64,000 nucleotides of DNA. Origin: Macrotis lagotis. Taxonomy: Eukaryota > Chordata > Mammalia > Peramelemorphia > Peramelidae. Every line of letters begins with the position of its first letter. The first letter of the stretch is position 1. This document shows positions 1-10,800 of the stretch, in pieces. The notes under the pieces were generated by a model, which was not told the origin of the DNA, searched no databases, and worked only from the letters and a program-made list of their open reading frames with translations. The translations under genes were made by a program, and so were the position numbers. The DNA is taken from contig NC_133658.1 in the NCBI RefSeq assembly GCF_037893015.1, positions 282,775,869 through 282,839,868 on the forward strand, in the 5' to 3' direction.

Positions 1-81
1 GAATTATCTCCATTTGGTCTTCCTGATTTCAGTGTAGCTCCTTTTCAAACCATTTACATGGCTTTAGAAAATTAATTTTCA

Positions 82-230
82 GGGCAGCTAGGTGGCGCAG
101 TGGATAGAACACAGGCGCTGAAGTCAGGAGTACCTGAGTTCAAATCTGACCTCAGACACTTAATAATTACCTAGCTGTGTGACCTTGGGCAAGCCACTTA
201 ACCCCATCGCCTTGAAAAAAACTTAAAAAA
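82..230 (+). mobile_element. WSINE1-type tRNA-derived SINE, full length
   Basis: Head-to-tail SINE with a tRNA-like A box (tggcgcagtgg), a B box (gagttcaaatct) and a CORE-like tail ending in an A-rich stretch. It is flanked by a duplicated attaatttt (71-79 and 231-239). The family assignment rests on recall of the marsupial WSINE1/WALLSI consensus. Pol III promoter boxes are visible, but nothing shows that this copy is transcribed. Confidence 0.9.
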
Positions 231-234
231 ATTA

Positions 235-475
235 ATTTTACAAAACAGATCTAACCATGTTGCTTTCATACTCAAAAATCCTTAAAAAAATTTTTTTTTA
301 ATTCAAAATCTTTCAAGGGCTTACTAATACCTCTTCCTCAGACACAGGTGCTCCTGGTTGGCATATAAAGCCCAATTTAACTCCAAATGATCTTTCCAGA
401 TTCCTTTCTTATTATTCCCTTTGTACATATTATGTCCCAGACTTCACAGACAACATGCACATTGGTAAAATAGTG
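235..475 (+). mobile_element. L2-like LINE fragment
   Basis: The order of phrases (short C/T-rich blocks, then a stretch resembling the L2 3' portion around ggcatataaagccc and ttccagattcctt) resembles other L2 3' ends in this window at 18.9 kb and 52.9 kb. It is strongly diverged and the limits are uncertain. Confidence 0.4.
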
Positions 476-777
476 TGTCCCAAATTTATAAGTGAGCAGT
501 ATTAACTTTTACTCTTATCTAGTGTTAGGGTTTTTTAACCTATGAAATTACTCTATTGCAATGTAACTCAAATACCATAGACATTTGAAATCCCCATTTT
601 CTCTCTTCTTTCTGGTATGGTTAATTCACTCAACTGTATTGACAGATGGGAATGACCTAGCTTCTACATCTCACTATGAGGGTCATAATATCAACCAAGG
701 GAATACATTATAGGATATGTTACTCCTAATTAGCATGCTTCCCATATGAACAAGTCAGTCAAGATGACCTCAATAAC
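476..777. other. No recognised feature
   Basis: AT-rich sequence with no open frame, repeat family or structured element that I can recognise. Confidence 0.5.
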
Positions 778-932
778 TTTTTTGGGTGGGGGAGAGATTT
801 GAGGCAATTGGGGTTAAGTGCTTTGCTCAGAATTATACAGCTAGGGTCAAGTGTCAGAATCTGGATTAGAACTCAGGTCCTCCTGACTCCAGGGTTGGTG
901 CTCTGTCCATTGCACTACCTAGCTGTCTCCAA
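778..932 (-). mobile_element. Older tRNA-derived SINE (antisense)
   Basis: It reads as the reverse complement of the same SINE superfamily: ggggttaagtgctttgctcag, then cagctagg, then gaactcaggtcctcctgactccagg and a degenerate A box near the right edge. It is more diverged than most other copies and has no clear flanking duplication. Confidence 0.75.
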
Positions 933-1930
933 TAACTCTTAATTAGAAACAAGAAAAATAAAAATACAACATCCCACTCATAAACTTGGGATACACTCTC
1001 CTACCAATATACATGGATGATGGTGTACACAAAAACATAGAAGCAAGGGACTCAGGTACCTAGGACATATACACAGGGTAGATAATGGTGGACTAGGTGA
1101 CTCGATGTCAGTGGTCTCCCTCAGAAATACAGTTATCTCTTCCACATTGCATAGTGTGGGGGTGGAGGGTGTGACACCCCCATGATCTGGAAAATCCATG
1201 TGAAATTTTTTGACTCTTCCTTTATATCAGGGAAGAAGTCTGAATTATTATGGTATTAAAACTAAAATATGTTGATATGTAATACTACACATATATTTTA
1301 TGCATTTCTGAGTTTCTAAACTTTTTCTGTGTTGTCTGCTGGCCTTAGTATATTGTCTATGTTTAAAAAAAACTCCCTGAAAATACCCAATTAATTTCTT
1401 ATGCCAACCCACAATATATTGAGATCACAATGTGCAAAGGCCTGCTGTGGAAGGGATAACAACAGTAACTATGGTCAGATAATTTCTTTATTAGCTGTTC
1501 CCAATCTGGGTTACTGAGGCATTATTAAATTCTTTAAGTAAAGTGGAAATCCTAATTCTGGGAAATGTATGAGTTTGTGAGCTATGTGAAGTTTGCGTCC
1601 TTGGGATGACTCTGAAGGGACATTATAGTCTTTCAACAAAAACAATTCCTGTGATATACTGTGATATACTGAATTTTTCTTGGCTGGGCTCTAATGGGTT
1701 TTCTTCTTGGTAAGGCAAGAAAAAGGAAAACATTGTCCCTATAATCATTTCTTCTAAAGAAACAAATCTTCTCTACTAGTTAACTCTCAAGCTTACACAG
1801 GGACTCCAAAAATAAAAGTGAAAAAAAATGTGCCACTCAGTTCCTTCCAAAAAGGTGATAACTTAAATTATGGAGAGATATTATTGTAGGCATTTGTTTT
1901 CCTGGACTATGCAGAGAGACACCATGGGAT
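933..1930. other. No recognised feature
   Basis: About 1 kb of AT-rich sequence with frequent stops on both strands and no repeat that I can name. A short tandem duplication (ctgtgatata twice near 1650-1672) is the only local structure noticed. Confidence 0.5.
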
Positions 1931-1936
1931 TTTTTT

Positions 1937-2014
<78 letters not shown>

Positions 2015-2075
2015 TTCCTTCCTTCCTTCCTTTCCTCTTCTTCTTTTTCTTCTTCTTCTTCTTGTTCTTCTGGCT
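1931..2075. repeat. (TTTC)n/(TTCC)n/(CTT)n pyrimidine microsatellite
   Basis: An uninterrupted TTTC array passes into TTCC units and then into CTT-rich sequence, giving about 145 bases of pure pyrimidine on the plus strand. The open frames over it on both strands (Phe/Leu/Ser on one, Lys/Glu/Arg on the other) are artefacts of the repeat. Confidence 0.97.
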
Positions 2076-2560
2076 AAGCAAGAGGGGAAGATTAATTGAA
2101 AATATTTCTTGAAAAATAAAAATAATAAACTATTGAAATAAAAATAATCTAAAAAGAATGACGAGAACCCTAAACTGAAAACTATGTAATTTTAATCACC
2201 CCAAAGAAGAGAAAAGAAAATGCACTTCTCTCCCTTATTTGCAAGGGTGAAGGACTATGCATATGGATATTCCTTACATCAATGAGATCAGTTATATGGT
2301 GGTTAATTTTGCTGAACAGTCTTCTCCTCTCCCCTATTTCCTTTGTAATATTTTATTACAAGGGATATCTTGCTAGGTAGGGATCAGGGAAGAAAAATTT
2401 GAAAAAAAGGTCATATAAAAATAAGAAAAAATCAATAGACATTTTAAAAAAGAAATTTCTTCATAGTTCTGTGTATCTACTTAACTGTGTAGCCCCCAAG
2501 TAGGAACTAAGATTTTTGGTGGAAAAGACTTTCATTCTTACCTTATTTGTACAATTAAAA
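2076..2560. other. No recognised feature
   Basis: AT-rich, no coding signal, no repeat family recognised. Confidence 0.5.
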
Positions 2561-2564
2561 ACCC

Positions 2565-2700
2565 TTCATTTTGTAGTTAGGAAACTGAGGCCTAGAGAAG
2601 AGGTAAGATCTGCCATAGCTGTTAGAATGTGTGGCAAAATTGGCACCAGAACTCAGACCTCCTAATTTCCATAATAATGTTGCTCCCCACCCATGGTGCC
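2565..2700 (-). mobile_element. MIR-type SINE remnant (antisense)
   Basis: The MIR core in reverse is visible as gaaactgaggcctagagaag followed by a degenerate gcaccagaactcagacctcct. It is ancient and diverged with no flanking duplication. Confidence 0.65.
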
Positions 2701-4035
2701 ATTGAATTTCATTATCACTTCACACAATTGCTGTCAGATCAAATCACCTTGCTTTTTGCTTTCTTCCCAGAAGTTTCCCTGCTGAGGTCTTGGGATCCAG
2801 AACTGAATCACAAACCAAGAATAAGAAGCAAGGGAGGTGAAAGGGTCTTCTATCAGGAAGGAGCTTAGAGGCCCACTGATTCAAAGATCCTCTGGGACCT
2901 TATTAAACCCATACTGCACTCTAGCTAGAGCTGTGAAATCGTAAGGTTAGCAAACCAAGCTCCCTGCCGATTAGATAGTAGGGTAGAAGAAGGACTCAGA
3001 TATGGTCCTTTGGGAGTTAAAGAGGCTAAAACTGCTTTTACAAGAAGAAAGGAGGAGGAAGCAAGAGGAGGACACTGGCAAATAGATAGGACAATAATTT
3101 TTCTTTTGATTTCTTCTCAGATTCCTTTGTTTTTCCCTACTCCCATCCTCCAACCCTTCCAGGGAATCAACCAAACAATGCTGCCTGAGGCTAACAACTG
3201 AACATTTAAGATGTTCAAATTCACTGAGGAAAATGGCTTCTGAAAAGTTTGTTTTCCTTTCCCTGGCTTTCTCCCTCGCATCTCCCTTACCTTAAAAAAA
3301 AGGGGTTTTTTTTAATGACTACACACACACACACACCCCAAAAGATGTTAAAAATGCAACCTCCTCTGGAAGATCAATGGAGTAGCATTAGCAAGGCATA
3401 CAAAAGGAGATTTCTGTATTCACCTTCTAAAGCCATCTTGGAGAACAGAAACACAATTTCATCAATATTTCATCATTTCTTTTCTATCCTTTTTCACCTT
3501 TAGCAGGTAACAAAGAATGGCCTAAAGCCTTTTACTGAGGAGATTATAATAATTTTGATTGACCAGTTATATTTTTTTTGAGGTCAGAATTGCTTTATTA
3601 TTTTAGCAGCAGGTTTTTCTGCTTACAACTGCGAAAATACAAGGCCTTCCCTTCCCCCACAGGACCTCTGCTACCCCAGTAGAGCACCTGGTCTGAAGAG
3701 CACCAAAATCTGAATAAAAGATGGAGGGGGGCCTCACAGTGTATTAGTAAAAATTAAGGCTTTCAAATGGATTTCCATAGGGAAACAGACTGAAAGAGAA
3801 CAAATGGGATGGTGGAATTTGCTGGAGCCTAGAGTCCCTCAGCCTCTGGGACTCAAGTTCAGATCCCAACTCCAACTTCAGTGTCTAAGAACAAATCACT
3901 TCTCAGTTTTTTTCACTTGTAAAGGGAAAGGGACTGAACTTCTGCCTTTAGCAATGAAAGGGGACAAGCCAATGAAGAAACTTCCTTTACCGATGCAGAT
4001 GTGCAACTTAATCTGAAGAAGATTCTTAGAAGAAC
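2701..4035. other. Mostly unrecognised sequence
   Basis: Contains a short CA tract near 3322-3336 and a weak MIR-like stretch near 3840-3950 (caaatcacttctcag, then cttgtaaagggaaagggact). No conserved coding frame was found. The ORFs here are short and share nothing with known families that I recognise. Confidence 0.4.
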
Positions 4036-4150
4036 TAGGCTCTGTGACTTGCCCAGAGTCACACAGGTATGCACCGGAAGTGAGACAAGAACCTGGGTCT
4101 TCTCCAACTCTGGCTACTCTAGTAGATCCAATGCCATGGGGCTACTCTTT
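4036..4150 (-). mobile_element. MIR-type SINE remnant (antisense)
   Basis: Reverse MIR signature: gacttgcccagagtcacaca, then caagaacctgggtcttct. The right side fades out before 4160. Confidence 0.6.
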
Positions 4151-4189
4151 GCTCTGCCCATTTCAAAGGAAAGGGGTTAACCGGTCAAA

Positions 4190-4860
4190 CAAGAAAGTAT
4201 TAAGCATTAAGTATTAGGCACTGTGCTACACCCTGAGGCTACAAAGAAAGATAAAAACATTTTCCCTGATCCCAAGGGGTGCTATGGAGACCTCAGAAGC
4301 CGCCCAATCTAATTCAGCTATCATCTGAACAAGAATCCCATCCCCAACAAGTAGATATTGACTCTTTAAAGCCCTCCAATGAGGGGGAACCTCATAATAG
4401 GAGCATTTGACCCCTAGATTCACTATTGGATTAGCAATACTCTGTTTAAAATGGGGTATAAACTCCTCAAAGCTAGGTGGCCAAGCTCTAGACTTCTCTG
4501 GACATCTCCAGCACCATTTTGAGCATTTGATAAGCCCTACATAAAAGGGGAAGTCTATTTCCTTAAAGCAATTCCTCAGAGAGACTTTTTTTTTTTTAGT
4601 AAGGTAAACGGGGTTAAGTGGCTTGCCCAAGGACACAGAGCTAGGTAATTATTAAGTGTCTGAGACCAGATTTGAACCCAGGTACTCCTGACTCCAGGGC
4701 CCGTGCTTTATCCACTACACCATTTAGCCACCCCACTCAGAGACGCTTTTGGTGAAGAACATTCCATATAGGTAGCCTAATTATTAACTTTCCTGTCAAG
4801 CAGCTACATGTACCTTTTCTACAAATGAAAAAATTAAGGCCCTGAGTGGCTTTCAAGGAC
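4190..4860 (+). mobile_element. Ancient L3/CR1-like repeat, split by a SINE
   Basis: Includes a phrase seen in several other places in the window (aggcactgtgctacacc and an 'equals-sum then acctccaatgagg' block) and resumes after the nested SINE with gaaaaaattaaggccctgagt. The family name is tentative. The interruption by the SINE at 4589-4735 is clear. Confidence 0.4.
4589..4735 (-). mobile_element. WSINE1-type SINE (antisense)
   Basis: Begins with a poly-T tail on the plus strand and ends in a degenerate head (catttagccacccc). The flanking duplication is near 4575-4588 and 4736-4749 (ctcagaga then ctttt, one mismatch). Confidence 0.88.
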
Positions 4861-5174
4861 TAAGATGGTACACAAATCAAAAGACAGAAAAATCCTAAAC
4901 CTTAATGTTTAGCATTGGGCTCAGCCCAGAGTTTAATATGCTTTTGTTGGATTAAAACAGAAGCCTCTTTACTACCCTTGGGGCCTTGAGTCGGGAGACA
5001 GGCCTAGAGAGTCCCTCAATCCCCTACTTACTCTCTGCCTCTTTTCTTGTGTCAAGTTCCCCTGTCAAGTACTGTTACTATGTTGTCTGGGATCTACTGA
5101 GCAAAGCTAGCAGGCAAGAGTCCCTGGTGCCCCCATACCAGGGTCAGCCAAGTAGGAAGAGAAAACTGGCATCT

Positions 5175-5790
5175 TCAGTGTTTCATGACTGTTGGGGTGA
5201 TCATCTTGGGGAAGGAGTAGTAGCAGCATTCCTCAAGGGGACTAGGTCCATCACAGTAGTGCTGATACTCTCTTTCTTGAAACCTGCCTCCACCAGGGCT
5301 GCAATCTGGGTCTCCTCACACATCTTTTTGATATCCGTGTACTTGGTCTTCAGCAGTTCTCCCTAGGACGTGAGATTGCAATAATTGAGGACACCCCCAG
5401 GCTTCAGCAGGCGGAAAGCATGAGCCTTGATGAAGTTGAATTGATGGGTATGCCAGGTCTCCTCAGAGAGGGGATAGGTGTCATATAGAATTCCATCAAA
5501 ACGTCCATCAGGAAGATTGGGCACCACCTCTTCCCACAAACCTTTCAAGGGGACAACCTTATGGGGCTGATGCTGGGCCCACTCCTGAAGCCGCTGGAAG
5601 ACTCCATCATGGCACTCAATGATTCAGTGCTCCTGGATGTTGGCTTCCTGCACTTTGCTGACCAAAATGGCCATTCCAAAGCCGACCTCCAGGACTCTTC
5701 CCCGTTGGGAGGAGGTGGCAGCGGCCAGCAAGTGCATGTAGGGGGTCTCCCAGTGCTCCATCACTGGCTTGCCCAGGATCTGCAAGTGTG
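5175..5790 (-). pseudogene. GAMT: Processed pseudogene of guanidinoacetate N-methyltransferase
   Basis: Read on the minus strand, this stretch encodes most of GAMT, the SAM-dependent enzyme that makes creatine from guanidinoacetate in the cytosol. It starts near [15 protein letters not shown], passes through the SAM-binding region EVGFGMAI, then [20 protein letters not shown] and [15 protein letters not shown], and ends at a C-terminal MKH stop at 5175-5177. The parent gene is known to have several exons, yet no intron interrupts the segment, so it is a retrocopy. It is broken: Trp in EHWIIEC is a TGA (complement of 5624-5626), the Trp after NLTS is a TAG (5363-5365), and the part before the terminal [11 protein letters not shown] looks shortened. 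The N-terminal 40 or so residues are missing. The 3' UTR probably extends toward 4985, but I see no clear poly(A) or target duplication. Confidence 0.88.
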
Positions 5791-6012
5791 ACTATAATTT
5801 TGAGACCTTTTCTTCAATTTCAGTTCAATGTAATTTGTTGAGAATCAGTGATTATTATGTATCAGTGATTATATTCATGAATTAAGCAGAATAGAATTAA
5901 AAAGAAGGTAATTATGTTACTTAATGCTATTAGGATAAGTTATGATTGATTAATAACCCCCATGTATTGATGATAATATTAATCATATTTGATTTGTCAG
6001 CTACATTCATGC
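5791..6012. other. No recognised feature
   Basis: AT-rich spacer between the GAMT retrocopy and the next SINE. Confidence 0.5.
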
Positions 6013-6028
6013 TGTTAGGTCTATTATA

Positions 6029-6184
6029 TTTATTTATTTTGGGTTTTTGCTAGACAATGGGATTAAGTGGCTTGCCCAAGGCCACACAGCTAGGTAATTA
6101 TTAAGTGTCTGAGGCCGGATTTGAACCCAGGTACTCCTGACTCCAGGGCTGGTGCTTTATCCACTGCACCACCTAGCCACCCCT
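6029..6184 (-). mobile_element. WSINE1-type SINE (antisense), exact TSD
   Basis: Complete antisense SINE with head at the right. It is bracketed by an exact 16-bp duplication tgttaggtctattata at 6013-6028 and 6185-6200, which marks a TPRT (target-primed reverse transcription) insertion. Confidence 0.95.
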
Positions 6185-6200
6185 TGTTAGGTCTATTATA

Positions 6201-6839
6201 GAAATGTAAAAATAATTTAATTGGTGCACTATCCCTGACCCTCCAAGTGTAATGTTTCTTATAAGGTTCATTTGCCTCATTATCACTGTGAATCTGTGCT
6301 ACCCACTCTCTATCATAGTGATTTTTTGTTTCAAAACCACAACATCCGAGGACCCTAGGATACTGTTGGTCAAACAGTAGAGTCTTAGGAACAGCAGAAG
6401 GCCCTGAGATATTACTGACAGGAAAACCTACCCTGAGATGGTCTGATAGTTTGATGACCTGTAGCTAATGACCTGTGAAAAGTCTATTGACAAAGTGATT
6501 ATGATTGATGGGCATTTCCCTTAGCCAATCATAAGATTTCCCTGCTTCTAGAATTGACCATTCATGGAATTATATTACCTTATTTTGTTTTTGGCGCTTA
6601 AAAGACTATTTTTACAGAGAACTCATGCAAGACAAGTGTTCACATAGTATTCAGAAGAAGTGATATAAGGACACTCTCAAGGTCTATCTGAAGAACTTTG
6701 GAACTGATTGTGAGACATGAAAGACTCTGGCAAAGATCTAGCATGGTGTGGCCACATCAAAGAAAGCATTGTGTTCTATAAGTGAAGCAGAATTGCAGAA
6801 GCTTGAAAGAAATGCAAGATGCACAATTTTATAGTCTTC
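6201..6839. other. No recognised feature
   Basis: No open frame or repeat family recognised on either strand. Confidence 0.45.
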
Positions 6840-6965
6840 TCTACCCCAAATGTTTATATGGACTATTTGTGCCTGACCTATGGTAGAGTCTTCCAAGCTC
6901 ATATGGTTTGATCAGTCAGACACATTTTACCTTGGTTCCCCATGTGAAGGAAGGACAACAACCAA
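6840..6965 (+). mobile_element. RTE/BovB-type LINE 3' end
   Basis: Matches the RTE 3' end seen again at 52.0 kb: gcctgacctatggtagagtc, then ttgatcagtcagacaca, ending in gaaggacaacaa. Only the last part of the element is present. Confidence 0.65.
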
Positions 6966-7194
6966 TCCTGTCAATGACTGAAAAAGCAATCTTTCCTCAA
7001 GCAGGAGATCCTTGACCACAAAAAAGTTCTTGGCCCCAAATGATTAGGGACCAACGGTATCCCCCAATGAGTTAATTGATCATGCCTGAAGGTCTAAATG
7101 ACTTTTTCTATAGAATATAATTCTGTAGAGAAATTTCAGGCCTCAAATAGTCAGATTTGCCTCAAAAGCTACCCATAGATAGCTTTCCTGTTCA
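6966..7194. other. No recognised feature
   Basis: Short unassigned spacer. Confidence 0.4.
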
Positions 7195-8924
7195 ACTCAA
7201 TAAATTCACTAAACACATATTAAGCATCTATTACTTCATGCAAAGCAAGGTACTAGGTATTGGAATACAAAGAGGAAAATGGAATGTCTTTTTTTTATAT
7301 TGAAGATTTCATTTGAGTTTTTGACTTTTACAATTTTTCCCCCAATCTTACTTCCCTCCCCCCCACAGAAAACAATCTGTCAGTCTTTACTTTGTTTCCA
7401 TGTTGTACATTAATCCAAATTGAGTGTGATGAGAGAAATCATATCCTTAAAGAAGAAACAAAAAGTCTTAGAGATAACAAGATCAGACAATAAGATATCC
7501 ATTTTTTTCCCTAAATTAAAGGGATTAGTTCTTGAAATTTGTTCAAACTCTTTATCTGGATACAGATGGTATTCTTCATTGCAGACAGCCCCAAAATTGT
7601 CCCTGATTATTGCACTGATGGAATGAACAAGTCCATCAAGATTGAACATCACCCCCATGTTGCTGTTAGGGTATACAGTGTTTTTCTGGTTCTGCTCATC
7701 TCACTCAGCATCAGTTCATGCAAATCCCTCCAGGTTTCCCTGAATTCCCATCCCTCCTGGTTTCTAATAGAACAATAGTGTTCCATGACATACATATACC
7801 ACGGTTTGCTAAGCCATTCCCCAATTGAAGGACATTTACTTGATTTCCAATTCTTTGCCACCACAAACAGGGCTGCTATGAATATTTTTATACAAGTGAT
7901 GTTTTTACCCTTTTTCATCATCTCTTCAGGGTATAGACCCAGTAGTGATATTGCTGGGTCAAAGTGTATGCTCATTTTTGTTGCCCTTTGGGTGTACCAA
8001 CAGTGTAATAGTGTCCCAGATTTCCCACAACCCTTCCAACAATGATCATTATCCTTTCTGGTCATATTGGCCAGTCTGAGAGGTGTGAGGTGGTACCTCA
8101 GAGAAGCTTTAATTTGTATTTCTCTAATAATTAATTATTTAGAGCAATTTTTCATATGGCTATGGATTACTTTGATCTCCTCATCTGTAAATTGCCTTTG
8201 CATATCCCTTGACCATTTGTCAATTGGAGAATGGCTTTTTGTTTTAAAAATATGACTCAGTTCTCTGTATATTTTAGAAATGAATGCTTTGCCAGAATCA
8301 TTAGTTGTAAAGATTGTTTCCCAATTTACTACATTTCTTTTGATCTTGGTTACATTGGTTTTATCTGTACAAAAGCTTTTTAATTTAATGTCATCGAAAT
8401 CATCTAATTGGTTTTTGGTGATGTTCTCCAAATCTTCCTTAGTCATAAACTGCTCCCCTTTCCATAGATCTGACAGGTAAACTAGTCCTTGATCTTCTAA
8501 TTTGCTTCTAGTATTGTTTTTTTATGTCTAAGTCCTATAACCATTTGGATCTTATCTTGGTAAAGGGTGTGAGGTGTTGGTCTAATCTAAGTTTCTGCCA
8601 TACTAACTTCCAATTATCCCAGCAGTTTTTATTAAAGAGGGAGTTTTTATCCCAAAAGCTGGACTCTTTGGGTTTAACAAACAGCAGATTACTATAATTA
8701 TTTCCTGCTAATGCACCTAGTCTATTCCACTGGTCTACCACTCTATTTCTTAGCCAATACCAAACAGTTTTGATGACTGATGCTTTATAATATAATTTTA
8801 GATCTGGTAGGACTAAACCACCTTCTTTTGCATTTTTTTCATTAAATTCCTAGAAATTCTTGACTTTTTATTTCTCCATATGAATTTACTTACAACTTTT
8901 TCTAACTCATTAAAGTAATTTTTT

Positions 8925-9433
8925 TGAAAAAGAGGAATTAAAGAAAGAACAAATCAAAAATAACCAATTAAATACCAAATTAGAAATTCTAAAAATTAAA
9001 GGAGAAATTAATAAAAGCAAAAGCAAAAAAACTATTGAATTAATAAATAAAACCAAAAGTTGGTATTATGAAAAAACCAATAAAATTGTTAAACCTCTGG
9101 TCAATTTATTAAAAAAAAAGAAAACCAAATTGCTAGTATCATAAATGAAAAAAGTGAACTCACCACCAATGAAGAAATTAAAGTAATAATTCGAAGTTAA
9201 TTTGCCCAATTCTATGCCACTAAATTTGATAATCTAAGTGAAATGGATGAATATTTACAAAATATAAATTGCCCAGGTTAAATGAAGAAGAGATTAAATA
9301 CCTAAACAACCCTATCTCAGAAAAAGAAATTCAACAAGCCATCATTGAACTCCCTAAGAAAAAATCTCCAGGGCCTGATGGATTCACAAGCAAATTCTAC
9401 CAAACATTTAAGGAACAATTGGTTCCAATTCTA
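8925..9433 (+). mobile_element. Internal L1 ORF2 fragment, inverted inside the L1
   Basis: Reads on the plus strand as L1 ORF2 between the endonuclease and RT domains. Visible pieces include KTKSWYYEKTNK-like, [14 protein letters not shown] and [15 protein letters not shown]. Both edges carry an exact 14-bp repeat taaagtaatttttt (8911-8924 and 9434-9447), and the host L1 resumes seamlessly. It has neither an L1 3' end nor a poly(A) tail, which is unusual for a TPRT product. Confidence 0.85.
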
Positions 9434-9772
9434 TAAAGTAATTTTTTGGAATTTTGATTGGTAGGGCACTAAACAGGTAGTTTAGTTTTGGCAGAATTGT
9501 CATTTTTATTATGTTAGCTCTACCTATGCATGAGCAGTTGATATTTGCCCAGTTATTTAAATCTGATTTGATCTGTGTGAGAAGTGTTTTATAATTGTTT
9601 TCAAAAAATTTCTGAGTCTGTCTTTGTAAATAGACTCCCAGGTATTTTATATTGTCTGAGGTTACTTTGAATGGAATTTCTCATTCTAGCTCTTTCTGTT
9701 GTATCTTGCTAGACATATATAGAAAAGTTGAGGATTTATGAGACTTTATTTTATAACCTGCAACTTTGCTAA

Positions 9773-9925
9773 AAGTGGTGTAGTGGATAAAGCACCGGCC
9801 CTGGAGTCAGGAGTACCTGGGTTCAAATCCGGTCTCAGACACTTAATAATTACCTAGCTGTGTGGCCTTGGGCAAGCCACTTAACCCCGTTTGCCTTGCA
9901 AAAACCTAAAAGAAATAAAATAAAA
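9773..9925 (+). mobile_element. WSINE1-type SINE nested in L1
   Basis: Slightly 5'-truncated (starts at the A box, gtggtgtagtgg) and otherwise complete, with a short A-rich tail. It is flanked by ttgctaa at 9766-9772 and 9926-9932. Confidence 0.9.
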
Positions 9926-10421
9926 TTGCTAATTGTTTCAAGTAGTTTTTTGTATGATTTCTTGGGATTCTCTAGGTATACCATCATGTCATCTGCAAAG
10001 AGCAAGAGTTTTGTCTCTTCCTTCCCAATTCTAATTCCTTCAATTTCTTTTTCTTCTCTAATTACTGAAGCTAACATTTCTAATACGATATTGAATAATA
10101 GTGGTGATAATGGGCACCCTTGTTTCACCCCTGATCTTATTGGGAATGCCTCTAGCCTGGTTTCAGATAGATACTGCTAATTATTCTAAGGAATAGTCCA
10201 TTTATTCCTACACTCTCTAGTGTTTTTCATAGGAATGGGTGCTGTATTTTGTTAAAAGCTTTTTCAGCATCTATTGATATGATCATATAATTTCTGATAG
10301 CTTTGTTGTTGATATAATTGATTATATTAACAGTTTTCCTAATATTGAACCAACCCTACATTCCTGGAAATAAATCCTACTTGATCATAATGTATTATCC
10401 CAGTGATAACTTGTTGTAATC

Positions 10422-10589
10422 GGTTTTGTTTTTTTTTTTTTTTAGGTTTTTTGCAAGGCAAACGTGGTTAAGTGGCTTGCCCAAGGCCACACAGCTAGGT
10501 AATTACTAAGTGTCTGAGACCGGATTTGAACCCAGGTATTCCTGACTCCAGGGCTGGTACTTTATCCACTATGCCACCTTGCCACCCCC
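10422..10589 (-). mobile_element. WSINE1-type SINE nested in L1 (antisense)
   Basis: Long poly-T (its A tail) at the left and head at the right. An exact 10-bp duplication tgttgtaatc lies at 10412-10421 and 10590-10599. Confidence 0.93.
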
Positions 10590-10800
10590 TGTTGTAATCA
10601 TTTTGCTAAGATTTTATTTAATATTTTTGCATCTATATTCATTAGGGAGATAGGTCTATAATTTTCTTTCTCTGTTTTAACTTTTCCTAGTTTAGATATC
10701 AGCACCATATTGGTTTCACAGAAAGAGTTAGAGTTCCATCTTTCCCTAAAAAATGGAATGTCTTTAAGGAGCTTACAGTCTACTGGAATAGATAACAAGT

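Larger units (their letters stand above)
7292..10749 (-). mobile_element. L1 LINE, 5'-truncated, minus strand, exact TSD
   Basis: The element's 3' end lies at 7292 and its truncated 5' end at 10749. It is bracketed by an exact 16-bp duplication aaaatggaatgtcttt (7276-7291 and 10750-10765). Minus-strand ORF2 pieces follow the normal L1 order: NYRPISLMN (RT, near 10.65 kb), [13 protein letters not shown] and the RT catalytic FADDM (near 10.0-10.1 kb), NKNCWDNWKLVWQKLRLDQHLTP (8.6 kb), and C-terminal WKGCGKSGTLLHCW and YCSIRNQEGWEF (7.7-8.0 kb). Stops, frameshifts and nested insertions make it inactive. ORF2p in intact relatives supplies endonuclease and reverse transcriptase for TPRT. Confidence 0.95.
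7195..10800 (+). mobile_element. Ancient interspersed repeat split by an L1
   Basis: The left part (7195-7291: taagcatctattacttcatg, aaggtactaggtattgg, atacaaagaggaaaatgg) and the right part (10766-10800: aaggagcttacagtctac) join into one old repeat once the L1 at 7292-10749 is removed. The same motif occurs near 39.5 kb and 62.9 kb. The family is not certain (L3/CR1- or MIR3-like). Confidence 0.5.

Noticed and set aside
1870..2112. 80-codon frame rich in Phe, Leu and Ser, with a Lys/Glu/Arg-rich frame opposite
   Set aside because: Both are translations of the (TTTC)n microsatellite.
4226..4636. 136-codon minus-strand frame
   Set aside because: Its start lies in a WSINE1 and the rest in an L3/CR1-like repeat. 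Similar MxLGKPLNP starts occur in other SINE copies.
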